A DNA stretch of 64,000 nucleotides from assembly GCF_051433165.1 (NCBI RefSeq), contig NZ_JBHMFS010000018.1, positions 38,954 to 102,953 on the forward strand, written 5' to 3'. Position numbers and translations under genes: made by a program. Every line of letters begins with the position of its first letter. Position 1 is the first letter of the stretch. Below, one piece after another: positions 8,949 through 18,443 of the stretch. The stretch is from Falsiroseomonas sp051433165. Its GTDB lineage: Bacteria; Pseudomonadota; Alphaproteobacteria; Acetobacterales; Acetobacteraceae. The notes under the pieces are model-generated. The model searched no databases and was not told the origin of the DNA. It worked only from the letters and a program-made list of their open reading frames with translations.

Positions 8949-10516
8949 GGTGCGCGCCGCGTCGCCGTGGCCAGCGTGCTCTGGTTGGCCTGCGGCGTGT
9001 AGACGAGATCGGGCGTCGTCGCCCAGGTGGAGACCCAGAAGACCAACGGCAGGATCGCGCGGCTGTCCATCACCTTCACCATCGTCTCCTGCAGGATGGC
9101 GCGGCGGCGGTCCTCATCCACCGTCACCAGCGCCTGGCGGATCGCCGCATCCACCTGCGGGTCCGAATAGCGGCCGCGGTTCGATCCGCCATAGGCACCG
9201 CCACGGGTATGCACGATGCCTACGAAGGTGCCCGCCGCCTCCCCGGTGCCGGCGCCCCAGCTATGCAGCATGTGCGACAGCTCGTTGCGCGCGGTGCGGC
9301 CGGAATAGACGGTATGCGGCATCGCCTCCACCGCCACACGGATGCCGATGCGGCCCCACATCTGCGCCACCGCCTGCACGGTGCGGGTGGCATTCACGAT
9401 GCGGTCGTTGCTGGTGTGCAGGACGATGCGGAAGCCCTCCGGATAGCCGGCTTCCGCCAGAAGGCGGCGGGCGCGGGCGGGGTCCGGTGTCTCCGGCTGG
9501 ATGGCCGGGTTGAAGCCGAAGAAGCCTTCGGGCACGAGCTGGTTGGCGCGCACCGCCTCCCCCTCATTCACCCGGTCCACGATGATGTCGCGATCGATGG
9601 CGAGCGACAGCGCCTGGCGCACGCGCAGATCCTGCATCGGGTTGCGCGGCAGCGGGTTGCCGGCATTGTCGCTGGCATTGCCGGGGATCGGCACGGCGTT
9701 GTGCACATCAACGGACAGGAAGGTCATGCGGTTGGTGGCACCCGACCACAGCCGGATGTTGGATTGCCGCCGCAGCCTTTCCATGTCGGTGCTCGGCACT
9801 TCGTTGATCATGTCGACATCGCCGGCCAGCATGGCGGCGACGCGGGCCGGGCCGAGCGTGATGATGCGGAAGGTGACGCGGTCCCACGGCTCCGCGCCGC
9901 CCCAGTAATTCGGGTTGCGCTCATAGATCATGCGGTCGCTCGGGCGGTGTTCCACAAGACGGTAGGGGCCGGTGCCGATTGCAGCGCGCACCGCCTGGTA
10001 ATCCGCCGTGGTCGCCGTCTCACCATGCTTGCGGGAGATGATGGCGACGGAGCTGAGATCGATCGCCAGCAGCGGCGAAGGTCCATCCGTGTGCAGGCGG
10101 ATGGTGTGCGGATCGACGATGGTCCAGCTCTTGATCTGCTTGGTGAAGGTGCCGAAGGAACTCGGGCTGCCCGGCACACGCGGCGCACGTTCCAGGGAGA
10201 AGGCGACATCATCGGCGGTGAAGGGCGAGCCATCATGGAAGGTGACGCCGCGCCGCAGCTTGAACTCCCAGGTCGTGTCATCGACCAGCCGCCAGCTCTC
10301 GGCGAGTCCGGGCGTGATCTGCTGGTTGGCGTCCTGATGCGTCAGCGCATCGAAGACGTGGCGGGCCTGGGAGTTGTTGACGCCGTTGTTGTGGAAATGC
10401 GGATCGAGCGAGGTGGGCGGCGCGGCCAGGCCGATGCGGAGTTCGGCAGCGTGCAGCGGCGTGGCGGCCAGCAGCACCGCAAGGCCGCAGGCTGCAAGGC
10501 GGGTGGGGATGGCCAT
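8945..10516 (-). CDS. ABC transporter substrate-binding protein, family 5 (peptide/nickel/opine type)
   Basis: 523 residues with a cleavable Sec signal peptide (residues 1 to about 23, ending LHAAE) and an SBP_bac_5 fold: LDPHFHNNG, the TPGLAESW motif and FHDGSPFTADDVAFSLER are characteristic. It binds a peptide-like or other small ligand in the periplasm. The start at 10516 is set by a strong AAGGAGAG six bases upstream. No permease or ATPase genes accompany it here, so it must either use a transporter encoded elsewhere or have lost its partners. Stop overlaps the amidase start. Confidence 0.9.
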   Translation of the reverse strand: MAIPTRLAACGLAVLLAATPLHAAELRIGLAAPPTSLDPHFHNNGVNNSQARHVFDALTHQDANQQITPGLAESWRLVDDTTWEFKLRRGVTFHDGSPFTADDVAFSLERAPRVPGSPSSFGTFTKQIKSWTIVDPHTIRLHTDGPSPLLAIDLSSVAIISRKHGETATTADYQAVRAAIGTGPYRLVEHRPSDRMIYERNPNYWGGAEPWDRVTFRIITLGPARVAAMLAGDVDMINEVPSTDMERLRRQSNIRLWSGATNRMTFLSVDVHNAVPIPGNASDNAGNPLPRNPMQDLRVRQALSLAIDRDIIVDRVNEGEAVRANQLVPEGFFGFNPAIQPETPDPARARRLLAEAGYPEGFRIVLHTSNDRIVNATRTVQAVAQMWGRIGIRVAVEAMPHTVYSGRTARNELSHMLHSWGAGTGEAAGTFVGIVHTRGGAYGGSNRGRYSDPQVDAAIRQALVTVDEDRRRAILQETMVKVMDSRAILPLVFWVSTWATTPDLVYTPQANQSTLATATRRAP

Positions 10517-10563
10517 CGCAATCTCTCCTTTACGTTGCGCCAGCCGGGCTGGCCGTTGGTGGT

Positions 10564-11427
10564 TCAGTCGAGCAGGCCGAAGAGGGTGGTGTTGAAGGCC
10601 TCCGCCGCCTCGTAGCTCACCCAATGCCCGGCGCCGGGAATCGTGTGAAAGGGGATGTGCGGGTCCGCCGCGCGCAGCACGTCGCGCCGCGCCGCGATGG
10701 CGCCGCGACCGATATTGTCCTGTTCGCCCCAGATCGCGGCGAGCCGGCCGCGCAGGGGCGGCAGGCTGCGGGCCAAGATGTCCGTGCGGCTGATCTCCGG
10801 GCTGCGGACGCGGCCTGACTCCGCATTGCCTTCCTGCAGATGCAGCGCCAGCGGGTCGATGCGCGCGGCATCGGCGAACATCAGCACCTCCAGCGTCTGC
10901 TGGTGCACGGCGAGCCGCGCGGCGCGGTCCGGCTGGCGGCGCCAGGACCCCATGGGCGCCATCGGCGCGCGCGGCAGGCCAAGGCCGTTGGAGCCGACGA
11001 TGACGAAGCGCCGCAGCCGGTCGCCCAACTGCACCGCCACCGGCCCGCCGAGCACGCCGCCGAAGGAGAAACCCACCAGGTCCAGCGTCCCGTCCCCCGG
11101 CAACAGGCGGTGCAGCCCGTCCACCACGATGGCGGCCATCGCCTGCGGATCCTCCGGCGCCGGCGGCATGGCCGATTCACCGAGGCCCGGCAGATCCACC
11201 GCCAGCACCTGACGGTTGCGCGACAGCGGCAGCACGTTGCGGATCCAGTGGCTCCAGCCGCCATAGCCGCCATGCAGCAGCACGAGGGGCGGACCTTCGC
11301 CCCAGATGCGCCAGACCAGGCTGCCATCCCCGCAGGGCGTCTCCACGCGCCGCGCCAGGCCAGCGACATGTGCCTCGATCGCCGCGGGTGTCGCGCCGAG
11401 TGCGGCCATGTCCGGCGGGATCGGCAT
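10564..11427 (-). CDS. Alpha/beta-fold hydrolase
   Basis: 287 residues, alpha/beta hydrolase fold. HGGYGG (52-57) forms the oxyanion region, Ser121 in GFSFGG is the predicted nucleophile, the acid lies in GEQDNIG, and the histidine in GAGHWVSYE completes the triad. It could hydrolyse an ester, amide or a C-C bond; the sequence does not decide. The ATG shares one base with the stop of the upstream crotonase gene, so the two are probably co-translated, pointing to a shared CoA- or ring-degrading pathway. Confidence 0.85.
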   Translation of the reverse strand: MPIPPDMAALGATPAAIEAHVAGLARRVETPCGDGSLVWRIWGEGPPLVLLHGGYGGWSHWIRNVLPLSRNRQVLAVDLPGLGESAMPPAPEDPQAMAAIVVDGLHRLLPGDGTLDLVGFSFGGVLGGPVAVQLGDRLRRFVIVGSNGLGLPRAPMAPMGSWRRQPDRAARLAVHQQTLEVLMFADAARIDPLALHLQEGNAESGRVRSPEISRTDILARSLPPLRGRLAAIWGEQDNIGRGAIAARRDVLRAADPHIPFHTIPGAGHWVSYEAAEAFNTTLFGLLD

Positions 11428-12212
11428 CAGCGTCCCTGGAACACGGGGGTGCGCTTTTCCATGAAGGCGCGGCGGCCCTCGGTATAGTCGGCGCTGTTGA
11501 AGCAGGTCTCGACATGGCCGCGCATCATCGCCGCATCCTGCGCGCTTTCCGGCTTCATCAGCTCGTTCACGATGGCCTTGGAGGCGCGTACCGACAGCGG
11601 CGCCTTCTGCGCCACCGCCTCGGCATAGGCGCGCACCTCCGCCTCCAGCGCATCCGGCGCGCAGATGCGGTTGATCAGGCCGAGGCGCAGCGCCTCCTCC
11701 GCCTCCAGCCGGCGAGCGGAGAACAATATGTCCTTCGCCGCCGCCGGCCCCACCAGCCCGACCAGCCTCCGCAGGCTGTCATGTGCATAGGCGATGCCGA
11801 GATTGGCGGCAGGGATGCCGAACTTCGAATCCGAGGCTGCGAAGCGAACATCCGCCGCCATGGCGATGCCCAGCCCGCCGCCCATGCAGAAGCCGCGGAT
11901 TAGCGCGAGCAGTGGCTTGTCGAGCGCGTTCAACGCCGCGCGGGCGCCATCCGAGACCGCGGAATAGGCCGCCGCGGCTTCCGCATCGCTGCGGTTCTTC
12001 TCGAACTGGGAGATATCGGCGCCGGAGACGAAGGCCTTGTCGCCATCACCCTGCATCACCACCACGCGGATCGCGGGGTCCGCCTGGAAGTCGGCGAGAA
12101 TTTCCGCCAATGCGCTCCACATCTCCAGCGACATGGCATTGCGCTTGGTGGGGTTGCTGAAAGTCATCCAGCCGATTCCGCCGGTCTTCTCCGACAGCAT
12201 GCGTCCCGTCAT
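11427..12212 (-). CDS. Enoyl-CoA hydratase/isomerase family protein (crotonase fold)
   Basis: 261 residues, crotonase superfamily. The oxyanion-hole segments are present (NPTKRNAMS near the N terminus and GFCMGGGLGIAMAADVRFA in the middle). In the segment that carries the first catalytic glutamate in classical enoyl-CoA hydratases, this protein reads FGIPAANLGIAY, with alanine where PE is usual, so it may be an isomerase, decarboxylase or another crotonase rather than a hydratase. It sits between a CoA-transferase and a hydrolase, consistent with processing of an acyl-CoA intermediate. Confidence 0.85.
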   Translation of the reverse strand: MTGRMLSEKTGGIGWMTFSNPTKRNAMSLEMWSALAEILADFQADPAIRVVVMQGDGDKAFVSGADISQFEKNRSDAEAAAAYSAVSDGARAALNALDKPLLALIRGFCMGGGLGIAMAADVRFAASDSKFGIPAANLGIAYAHDSLRRLVGLVGPAAAKDILFSARRLEAEEALRLGLINRICAPDALEAEVRAYAEAVAQKAPLSVRASKAIVNELMKPESAQDAAMMRGHVETCFNSADYTEGRRAFMEKRTPVFQGR

Positions 12213-12225
12213 GTCCCGCGCTCCC

Positions 12226-13425
12226 TCAGATCACGTTCTGCGTGCGCAGCGCGGCAATGGCCGCGGCGTCGTAACCCAGCTCCGCCAGAAGCGCGTCACT
12301 GTGCTCGCCGAGTTCCGGCGTCGGCATCCGCAGCGTCGCCGGCTGCGGCGCGGCGGAGAGGTTGATCGGCTGCCCCACCACACCCAGCGTGCCGAGGCTC
12401 GCATGTTCCACCTGCTTGGCGATGCCGAGGTGCTGGACCTGCGGATCGCCGAAAGTCTGGTCGATGCTGTAGATCGGCCCGCTCGGCACGCCCGCCTTGG
12501 TGAGCAGCGCGACAAGCTCCGCACTCGACATCTTCGCGGTGATCTCCGCGATGGCCTGGTTCAGCGCCACGCGGTTCTTGCGGCGCTTGCCCGTATCGCT
12601 GAAATCCGCGTGCGTGATCAGGTCCGGCCGACCCAGCGCCTCGCATAGCCGGCGGTACAGGCGGTCCCCGGCGGCGGCGATGTTCACCGTGCCATCGGTG
12701 GTGGGGAAGACGCCGGTGGGTGTGCTGGTCGGGTGGTCGTTGCCGGCCTGGGCGGGCACTTCCTTGTCCATCAGCCAGCGGCTGCCCTGGAAATCCAGCA
12801 TCGCGATCTGCGCTTCCAGCAGCGAGGTATGCACCCACTGCCCGACGCCGGTATGCTCGCGGTCCAGCAGCGCCATCAGCACGCCCTGCGCCAGGAAATG
12901 GCCGGAGGTGAGGTCCGCGATCGGAATGCCGACGCGCACCGGCCCCTGCCCCGGCAGCCCGGTGATGGACATCAGCCCGCCCATCCCCTGCGCGATCTGG
13001 TCCACACCCGGCCGCGTCGCATATGGACCATCCTGTCCGAAGCCTGCGATCGAGCCATAGACGATGCGCGGATTGACCTTGCGGCAGGCCTCGTAATCCA
13101 CGCCGAGCCGGGTCTTCACGTCAGACCGGTAATTCTCCAGCACCACATCGGCGGTCTCGACCAGCTTGAAGAAAATCGCCTTGCCTTCGGCCTGCTTCAG
13201 GTTGAGCGTCAGGCTGCGCTTGTTGCGGTGCAGGTTCTGGAAGTCCGAGCCATGCCGCTTGCCGATCAGCCCGCCCCCCGGTTCGTCATCCAGCGCCGCC
13301 GGCGGCTCGATCTTGATGACGTCGGCGCCCCAGTCGGCAAGCTGGCGGGCGCAGGTCGGGCCGGCGCGATGCGCGGTGAGATCGAGCACCCGGAAACGGG
13401 ACAGTGGCAGGCGCGGTTCGGGCAT
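12226..13425 (-). CDS. CoA-transferase family III (CaiB/BaiF)
   Basis: 399 residues. The N-terminal part shows VLDLTAHRAGPTCARQLADWGADVIKIE, a hallmark of class III CoA-transferases, and the catalytic aspartate is Asp142 in RPGVDQIAQGMGG. These enzymes move CoA between carboxylic acids through an aspartyl-CoA thioester. The start at 13425 has GGAG seven bases upstream; an in-frame ATG further upstream lacks a site and adds no conserved residues. First gene of the minus-strand cassette: it would activate an acid for the crotonase that follows 13 bases downstream. Confidence 0.9.
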   Translation of the reverse strand: MPEPRLPLSRFRVLDLTAHRAGPTCARQLADWGADVIKIEPPAALDDEPGGGLIGKRHGSDFQNLHRNKRSLTLNLKQAEGKAIFFKLVETADVVLENYRSDVKTRLGVDYEACRKVNPRIVYGSIAGFGQDGPYATRPGVDQIAQGMGGLMSITGLPGQGPVRVGIPIADLTSGHFLAQGVLMALLDREHTGVGQWVHTSLLEAQIAMLDFQGSRWLMDKEVPAQAGNDHPTSTPTGVFPTTDGTVNIAAAGDRLYRRLCEALGRPDLITHADFSDTGKRRKNRVALNQAIAEITAKMSSAELVALLTKAGVPSGPIYSIDQTFGDPQVQHLGIAKQVEHASLGTLGVVGQPINLSAAPQPATLRMPTPELGEHSDALLAELGYDAAAIAALRTQNVI

Positions 13426-13570
13426 ATGGAACTCCAGCGGCGGGGCTTGGCTTGCCGGCAGGGCCGGGTTTTGCCATCCAATGTGCATCCCAGCCGATTT
13501 GGCCGCAGGGAACAACCGTTAAGCTGCCACCGCGCTGCGTCGGCGCGATGTGAGCCTGGGAGCGATGGCG

Positions 13571-14326
13571 ATGCATGAGGGAATGCTGGCCGGCAAAGTC
13601 GCGCTGGTGACCGGCGCGGCGCGGCGCAACGGGCGCGCCACGGCGCTGGCGCTCGCCGGCGCCGGGGCCGCCGTGGTGGTCAACACCCGCACCAACATGG
13701 CGGAGGTCGAGGCGGTGGCAGCCGAAATCCGCGCCCGCGGCGGCCGCGCCCTGGCCGTGCAGGCGGATGTGACGGCGGAGGCCGAGGTCGCGGCGATGGT
13801 GGCCGCCGCGGTTGCCGAATTCGGCCGTCTCGACATTCTGGTGAACAACGCCGCCGACCGCGCCCTCGCCCCGTTCCAGGAGATGGAGCTGGCGGAGTGG
13901 CGGCGCGTGGTTTCCATCATCCTCGATGGCGCCTTCCTCTGCGCCCGCGCCGCGCTGCCGCACATGATCGCGGCAGGCGCTGGGCGGATCATCAATATGG
14001 GCGGCGTCACCGGCCATATCGGCGCGTATCAGCGCGCGCATGTCAGCACCGCCAAGGCCGGGCTGGTCGGGCTGACCAAGGCGCTGGCGGTGGAATTCGG
14101 CGCGCAGGGCATCACCGTGAACTGCGTGGTCCCGGGCAAGATCGGCGGCCCGCGCAGCGCGACGGCGGGCGAAGCCCCCTCGCCCGCCGGCGGCGCGCGG
14201 GTGCTGACCGGTGGCGAGGGGCAGGTGGAGGAGGTGGCGGCGATGATCCTGCATCTGTGCCTGCCGGCCAGCCGCTTCATCACCGGCCAATCCCTGCACA
14301 TCAGCGGCGGCGCCTACCTGCCTTGA
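13571..14326 (+). CDS. SDR-family oxidoreductase lacking the usual Ser and Tyr
   Basis: 251 residues, Rossmann-fold short-chain dehydrogenase. The cofactor motif reads TGAARRNGRA and NNA is present, but the catalytic region reads NMGGVTG where a serine is expected and VSTAK where YxxxK is expected, so the classical Ser and Tyr are both replaced. The last part ends GGAYLP in the usual SDR manner. GGGAG eight bases upstream of 13571 favours this start over the GTG at 13550 and ATG at 13565. It diverges from the CoA-transferase and overlaps the 3' end of the DadA-like gene by 13 bases. Confidence 0.82.
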   Translation: MHEGMLAGKVALVTGAARRNGRATALALAGAGAAVVVNTRTNMAEVEAVAAEIRARGGRALAVQADVTAEAEVAAMVAAAVAEFGRLDILVNNAADRALAPFQEMELAEWRRVVSIILDGAFLCARAALPHMIAAGAGRIINMGGVTGHIGAYQRAHVSTAKAGLVGLTKALAVEFGAQGITVNCVVPGKIGGPRSATAGEAPSPAGGARVLTGGEGQVEEVAAMILHLCLPASRFITGQSLHISGGAYLP

Positions 14327-15570
14327 TGGTGGAACCGCTCCGGCCGATACGGCTCGGGCGGCAGGAAGGGCGCCTCGCCGGTCATCATCTCCGCCAGCAG
14401 CCGCCCGGTGGTCGGCCCCAGCGTCAGCCCCTGATGTGCGTGGCCAAAGGCGCACCAGGCGCCGGGCTGGCCGGGCAGTGGGCCTATCACCGGCAGCATG
14501 TCCGGCGTGCAGGGTCGCACGCCCATCCAGGGCTTGTCGTCGACTCGTTCGCCCAGCGGCAAAAGGCCCTGCGCCAGCGGTTCCGCCCGCGCCAATTGCA
14601 CCGGCGTTTCCGGCGCATCGGCCTTGGCGAATTCGGCGCCGGTGGTCAGCCGCACGCCGGCGCGCATCGGCGCCAGCAGGAAGCCGCTCTGCGTATCGAG
14701 GACGGGCCGGTTCAGCACCGCATTGCCGCGCAGCCTGTAGTGCATGTGGTAGCCGCGCTTGCCAAACAGCGGCGGCGTGTAGCCGAAGCGCTGCGTCAGC
14801 GCCCCAGCCCCGGCGCCGAGCGCGATCACCACCTCCGCCGCCTCCACCGGCCCCTGCGGCGTGGCGACGCGCCAGCCGGCGCCGTGGCGCTCCAGTGTGG
14901 CCGCATCGCCGCGCGCGAAGGTGCCGCCGGCCGCGGTGAACAGCCCCGCATAGGCCAGTGTCAGCGCCTGCGGGTCGCTGACCGAAAGCGGGTCCGTCCA
15001 GTGGATCGCGCCCTCGCGCGCCGCCAGCAGATGCGGCTCCGCCGCCGCCAGCGCCGCGCTGTCCAAGGTGGCGAAGTTCACGCCGTAGTCGCGCCGCGCC
15101 CGATCCGCCTCCGCCAGCGCCGCCGCCATGCTCTCGGGCGTGGCGTAAAGGCGCATCCAGCCGATCGGCCGCAGCAGCGCCATCGCCGCCGTGTCGCGCG
15201 CCAGCGCCAGATGCTCATCGAGGCAGGTGGCGATCAGCGCCGCATGAGCTGCGGCGGCCTGCGCGTAGCGATCCGGCGCCGAGTTCCACCAGTAGCGCAG
15301 CAGCGGCGCGGCCAGGCCCGGCAGCGCCGCCGGGTGGTACACCGCATCCACGGACCGGTTGCGCGCAATCCGCAAAATCTCGGACAGCTTGCGCGGGAAG
15401 GGATGCGGGAACACCGCCTCCCGCTGAATCAGCCCGCCATTGCCAAAGCTGGCGCCCTCGCCTGGCTCCTGGCGATCCACCAGCACCACGTCACGCCCGC
15501 GCCGTTGCAGGTGCAGCGCGACCGAGACGCCCACCATGCCAGCCCCCAGCACCAGCACCGATCCCGCCAT
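14314..15570 (-). CDS. FAD-dependent oxidoreductase, D-amino-acid dehydrogenase (DadA)-like
   Basis: 418 residues, DAO family. An N-terminal dinucleotide-binding motif VLGAGMVGVSVALHLQRRG and an E/DR after the second strand (VLVDRQEPGEGAS) bind FAD; SFGNGGLIQ is typical of DadA-like enzymes, and a C-terminal GHAHQGLTLGPTTGRL completes the FAD site. It likely oxidises a D-amino acid or another secondary or tertiary amine, passing electrons to the quinone pool or oxygen. Start at 15570; no strong ribosome site is visible. Divergent from the monooxygenase pair, so the two may share a control region (15571-15771). Confidence 0.85.
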   Translation of the reverse strand: MAGSVLVLGAGMVGVSVALHLQRRGRDVVLVDRQEPGEGASFGNGGLIQREAVFPHPFPRKLSEILRIARNRSVDAVYHPAALPGLAAPLLRYWWNSAPDRYAQAAAAHAALIATCLDEHLALARDTAAMALLRPIGWMRLYATPESMAAALAEADRARRDYGVNFATLDSAALAAAEPHLLAAREGAIHWTDPLSVSDPQALTLAYAGLFTAAGGTFARGDAATLERHGAGWRVATPQGPVEAAEVVIALGAGAGALTQRFGYTPPLFGKRGYHMHYRLRGNAVLNRPVLDTQSGFLLAPMRAGVRLTTGAEFAKADAPETPVQLARAEPLAQGLLPLGERVDDKPWMGVRPCTPDMLPVIGPLPGQPGAWCAFGHAHQGLTLGPTTGRLLAEMMTGEAPFLPPEPYRPERFHHQGR

Positions 15571-15771
15571 CCGACCCCATCCACGAAACGTCACGCCACC
15601 AGACTGCTTTGAAACGATGCGATCCGGTAGCCCCGCCTTGCGCCGTATCGGAAGCGCCGCCATGCTGGCCCAAGCGCCAGAACAAACCAACGGCCGACCG
15701 CCCGCCGCTTGTGGAGGTTGCATGCTCCGTTCCGCCGCCCGCCGCGCCTTCGCCGAGGATTGCTTCGCACC

Positions 15772-17076
15772 GTGACCGAGCGTCGCATGCATCTGGTCGC
15801 CTATCTCAAGACGGGCCCGACCGCGAATCACCCCGGCGGCTGGCGCCACCCCGAGGCGGCGCTGCACGACATCTTCACGCCCGAGCGCTACGAGCACATC
15901 GCCCGCGTGCTGGAGGAAGCCTGTTTCGACGCCTGCTTCTTCGCCGACCTGCTCGGCCTGCCGGACATCCATGGCGGGAATTTCGACGCCTATCTCCGCA
16001 AGGGCGGGCAGATCAGCTACCTCGACCCGATGACGGTGTTGCCGGTGATGGGGCGTGTCACGCGGCATCTCGGCCTCGGCGCCACGCTGTCCACCACCTT
16101 CCTGCACCCCTACCACCTGGCGCGCAGCCTGGCCTCGCTGGACATGCTGACCGGTGGGCGCGCGGCGTGGAACATCGTCACCTCCGCCACCGATCTCGAA
16201 GCCCGCAACCTTGGCATGGACGGCATTCCGGCGAAGGAGGATCGCTACGACCGCGCGGATGAGGTGCTGGAAGCCTGCACCGCGCTGTGGGGGTGCTGGG
16301 ATCCGGATGCCTTCGTCATGGACCAGGCGGCCGGCATCTTCATCGACCCGTCCAAGGTGCGCTACGCGAACTACGAGGGCCGCACGGTCCGCACGCGCGG
16401 CCCGCTCAGCATTCCGCGCACGCCGCAGGGCCGGCCGGTGTTCCTGCAAGCCGGCGCCTCCGACCGCGGGCGGGATTTCGCGGCGCGCTGGGCGGAGGCC
16501 GTGTTCTGCACGCCGCACAGCAAGGCGGACGCCATCGCCTTTCGCAGCGACATTCACGCCCGCATGCAGGCGCATGACCGCCCGCCCGATGCCTGCCGGG
16601 TGCTGCCCGGCTGCGCCGTCGTGCTCGGCGAGACGCCCTCCATCGCGCGCGAAAAGGCCGCCTACCTGCAATCGCTGATCGAGCCGGAGGCGCAGACCAT
16701 GCTGCACTCCGCCCTGCTCGGCGCCGATCTGTCGCGGCACCAGACGGCGGAGGCGGTGGCGGCGGCGCAGGGCAACCAGGGCATCACCGGTTCGCAGGAC
16801 CGCGTTCTGCAACTGATGAAAAAGGAAAACATCAGCTTCGCCGAAGCCGCCGCCCGCCCGCGCAACCTGCTGGTCGGCACGGCGCAGAGCATCGCCGATG
16901 AGATGGAGGATTGGTTCACCTCCGGCGCCTGCGATGGCTTCGTCGTCTTCCCCACGGTCTTCCCCCGCATGTTCGAGGATTTCGGCCGACTGGTCGTACC
17001 GGAATTGCAGCGCCGCGGACTGTTCCGCCGCGCCTATGCCGGCCGCACCCTGCGCGAGAATCTGGCCGCGGACTGA
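15772..17076 (+). CDS. FMN-dependent monooxygenase, NtaA/SnaA/DszA family (luciferase-like)
   Basis: About 434 residues. MHLVAYLKTGP near the start, GGWRHPEA, the FFADLLGLPD segment and GRAAWNIVTSATDLEARN are typical of the NtaA/SnaA/DszA group of two-component flavin monooxygenases, which use reduced FMN supplied by a separate reductase. Substrates in this family include nitrilotriacetate, dibenzothiophene sulfone and other N- or S-containing molecules. The GTG at 15772 was chosen because relatives carry a few residues before the MHL motif; ATG at 15787 is the alternative, and neither has a good ribosome site. No flavin reductase gene is nearby. Confidence 0.88.
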   Translation: MTERRMHLVAYLKTGPTANHPGGWRHPEAALHDIFTPERYEHIARVLEEACFDACFFADLLGLPDIHGGNFDAYLRKGGQISYLDPMTVLPVMGRVTRHLGLGATLSTTFLHPYHLARSLASLDMLTGGRAAWNIVTSATDLEARNLGMDGIPAKEDRYDRADEVLEACTALWGCWDPDAFVMDQAAGIFIDPSKVRYANYEGRTVRTRGPLSIPRTPQGRPVFLQAGASDRGRDFAARWAEAVFCTPHSKADAIAFRSDIHARMQAHDRPPDACRVLPGCAVVLGETPSIAREKAAYLQSLIEPEAQTMLHSALLGADLSRHQTAEAVAAAQGNQGITGSQDRVLQLMKKENISFAEAAARPRNLLVGTAQSIADEMEDWFTSGACDGFVVFPTVFPRMFEDFGRLVVPELQRRGLFRRAYAGRTLRENLAAD

Positions 17077-17110
17077 CCCCTCCCTCCTCCCCACCCAGAA
17101 GGCCCTGCCC

Positions 17111-18427
17111 ATGACGCGACCGTTCCACCTCGGCTGGTTCCTCCAGGGGTCTTCCGTGCAGGCCTGGGGCGAGCCCTGGACCGGCGCGATCGGCCGCGAC
17201 TGGCGCGTGCCGGAGCTGTTCTGCGACATCGCCCGCGCGCTGGAACGCGCCTGCTTCGACTATGTGCTGATCGAGGACAGTTCCTATGTCGGGGAAAGCT
17301 ACGGCGGATCACGCGAGATCTATCTGGCCAACGGTCTCGCCGTACCGCGCCAGGACCCGAGTGTGATCGCAACGCTGATGGCCGCCGCGACGCAGCGCAT
17401 CGGCATCGTGCCGACGCTGTCCACCTTCGCCTACCCGCCCTATCTGCTGGCCCGCCTGGTGGCGACGCTAGACCAGGTCTCCTCCGGCCGCATCGGCTGG
17501 AACATGGTGACCGGCAGCAGCGATTACGCCGCCATGAACTACGGCCTGCCGGGCATGCCGGAACACGACCTGCGCTATGACATGGCCGATGAATACATGG
17601 GCGCCGTCAACGCGCTGTGGGATAGTTGGGAGCCCGGCGCGATGCTGGCCGATACCGCCAGCGGCGTGCTGGTGGACCACACCAAGGTCCATGCGGCGGA
17701 TTTCCAGGGCAAGTGGTTCAGCACCCGCGGCCCGCTGAATTCCGGCCCCTGCGTGCAGGGCCGCCCCGTCATCGCCCAGGCTGGCGGCAGCGCCCGCGGC
17801 AAGCGCTTCGCGGCGCTGCATGCGGATACGGTGGTGGCCAGCGTGAAGGGCGTCGCCGCGATGCGCGCCTATCGGGACGATGTACGCGCCCATGCCACGG
17901 CGCAGGGCCGCAACCCGGATGATGTGAAGATCCTGTTCCTGGTCGCGCCCACGCTGGGCGAGACCATGGAGGAAGCGGAGCTGCGCCGCCGCCAGCGGCT
18001 GGCGCGGGCAGAGGCGCAGGTGCCGCAGTTCCTCGCGCATTTCGGCAAGATCACGAACATCGATTTCGGCCGTTACGACCTGGACACGCCGGTGAACCAG
18101 CTCGACCTGCACACCAATGGCCACCAGCAATCGCTGGATGATTTCAAGCGCGTCGCCGGCAAGCGCAGCCTGCGGGAGGCGATGCTGGCCTATCGCGGCA
18201 ACCCTGGTTCGGTGGAGCTGACCGGCACGCCGGATGCCGTCGCGTCCCAGATGGCGGAGGCGATGCAGGAAGCCGGTGGCGATGGCTTCCTGCTGTCGCT
18301 CGGAGATGTCAGCCGGCGCAGCGTGGCCGAGATCGCCGATGGGCTGGTTCCGGCGCTACAGGCGCGCGGCCTGGCGCGACGCGCCTATGCCCATGCCCAA
18401 TTCCGGGACAATCTGCGGGAGTTCTGA
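17111..18427 (+). CDS. FMN-dependent monooxygenase, NtaA/SnaA/DszA family (second copy)
   Basis: 438 residues, same family as the gene 34 bases upstream: FHLGWFLQG at the start, GRIGWNMVTGSSDYAAMNYG in the flavin-binding core and QAGGSARGKRFAALHADTV later. The two are clearly different in sequence, so they are an old pair rather than a recent duplication, and may act on successive or related substrates. An AGAAGG eight bases before the ATG at 17111 supports the start. Convergent with the histidine kinase gene 16 bases away. Confidence 0.88.
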   Translation: MTRPFHLGWFLQGSSVQAWGEPWTGAIGRDWRVPELFCDIARALERACFDYVLIEDSSYVGESYGGSREIYLANGLAVPRQDPSVIATLMAAATQRIGIVPTLSTFAYPPYLLARLVATLDQVSSGRIGWNMVTGSSDYAAMNYGLPGMPEHDLRYDMADEYMGAVNALWDSWEPGAMLADTASGVLVDHTKVHAADFQGKWFSTRGPLNSGPCVQGRPVIAQAGGSARGKRFAALHADTVVASVKGVAAMRAYRDDVRAHATAQGRNPDDVKILFLVAPTLGETMEEAELRRRQRLARAEAQVPQFLAHFGKITNIDFGRYDLDTPVNQLDLHTNGHQQSLDDFKRVAGKRSLREAMLAYRGNPGSVELTGTPDAVASQMAEAMQEAGGDGFLLSLGDVSRRSVAEIADGLVPALQARGLARRAYAHAQFRDNLREF

Positions 18428-18443
18428 CGCGGGGCGGTGCCGC

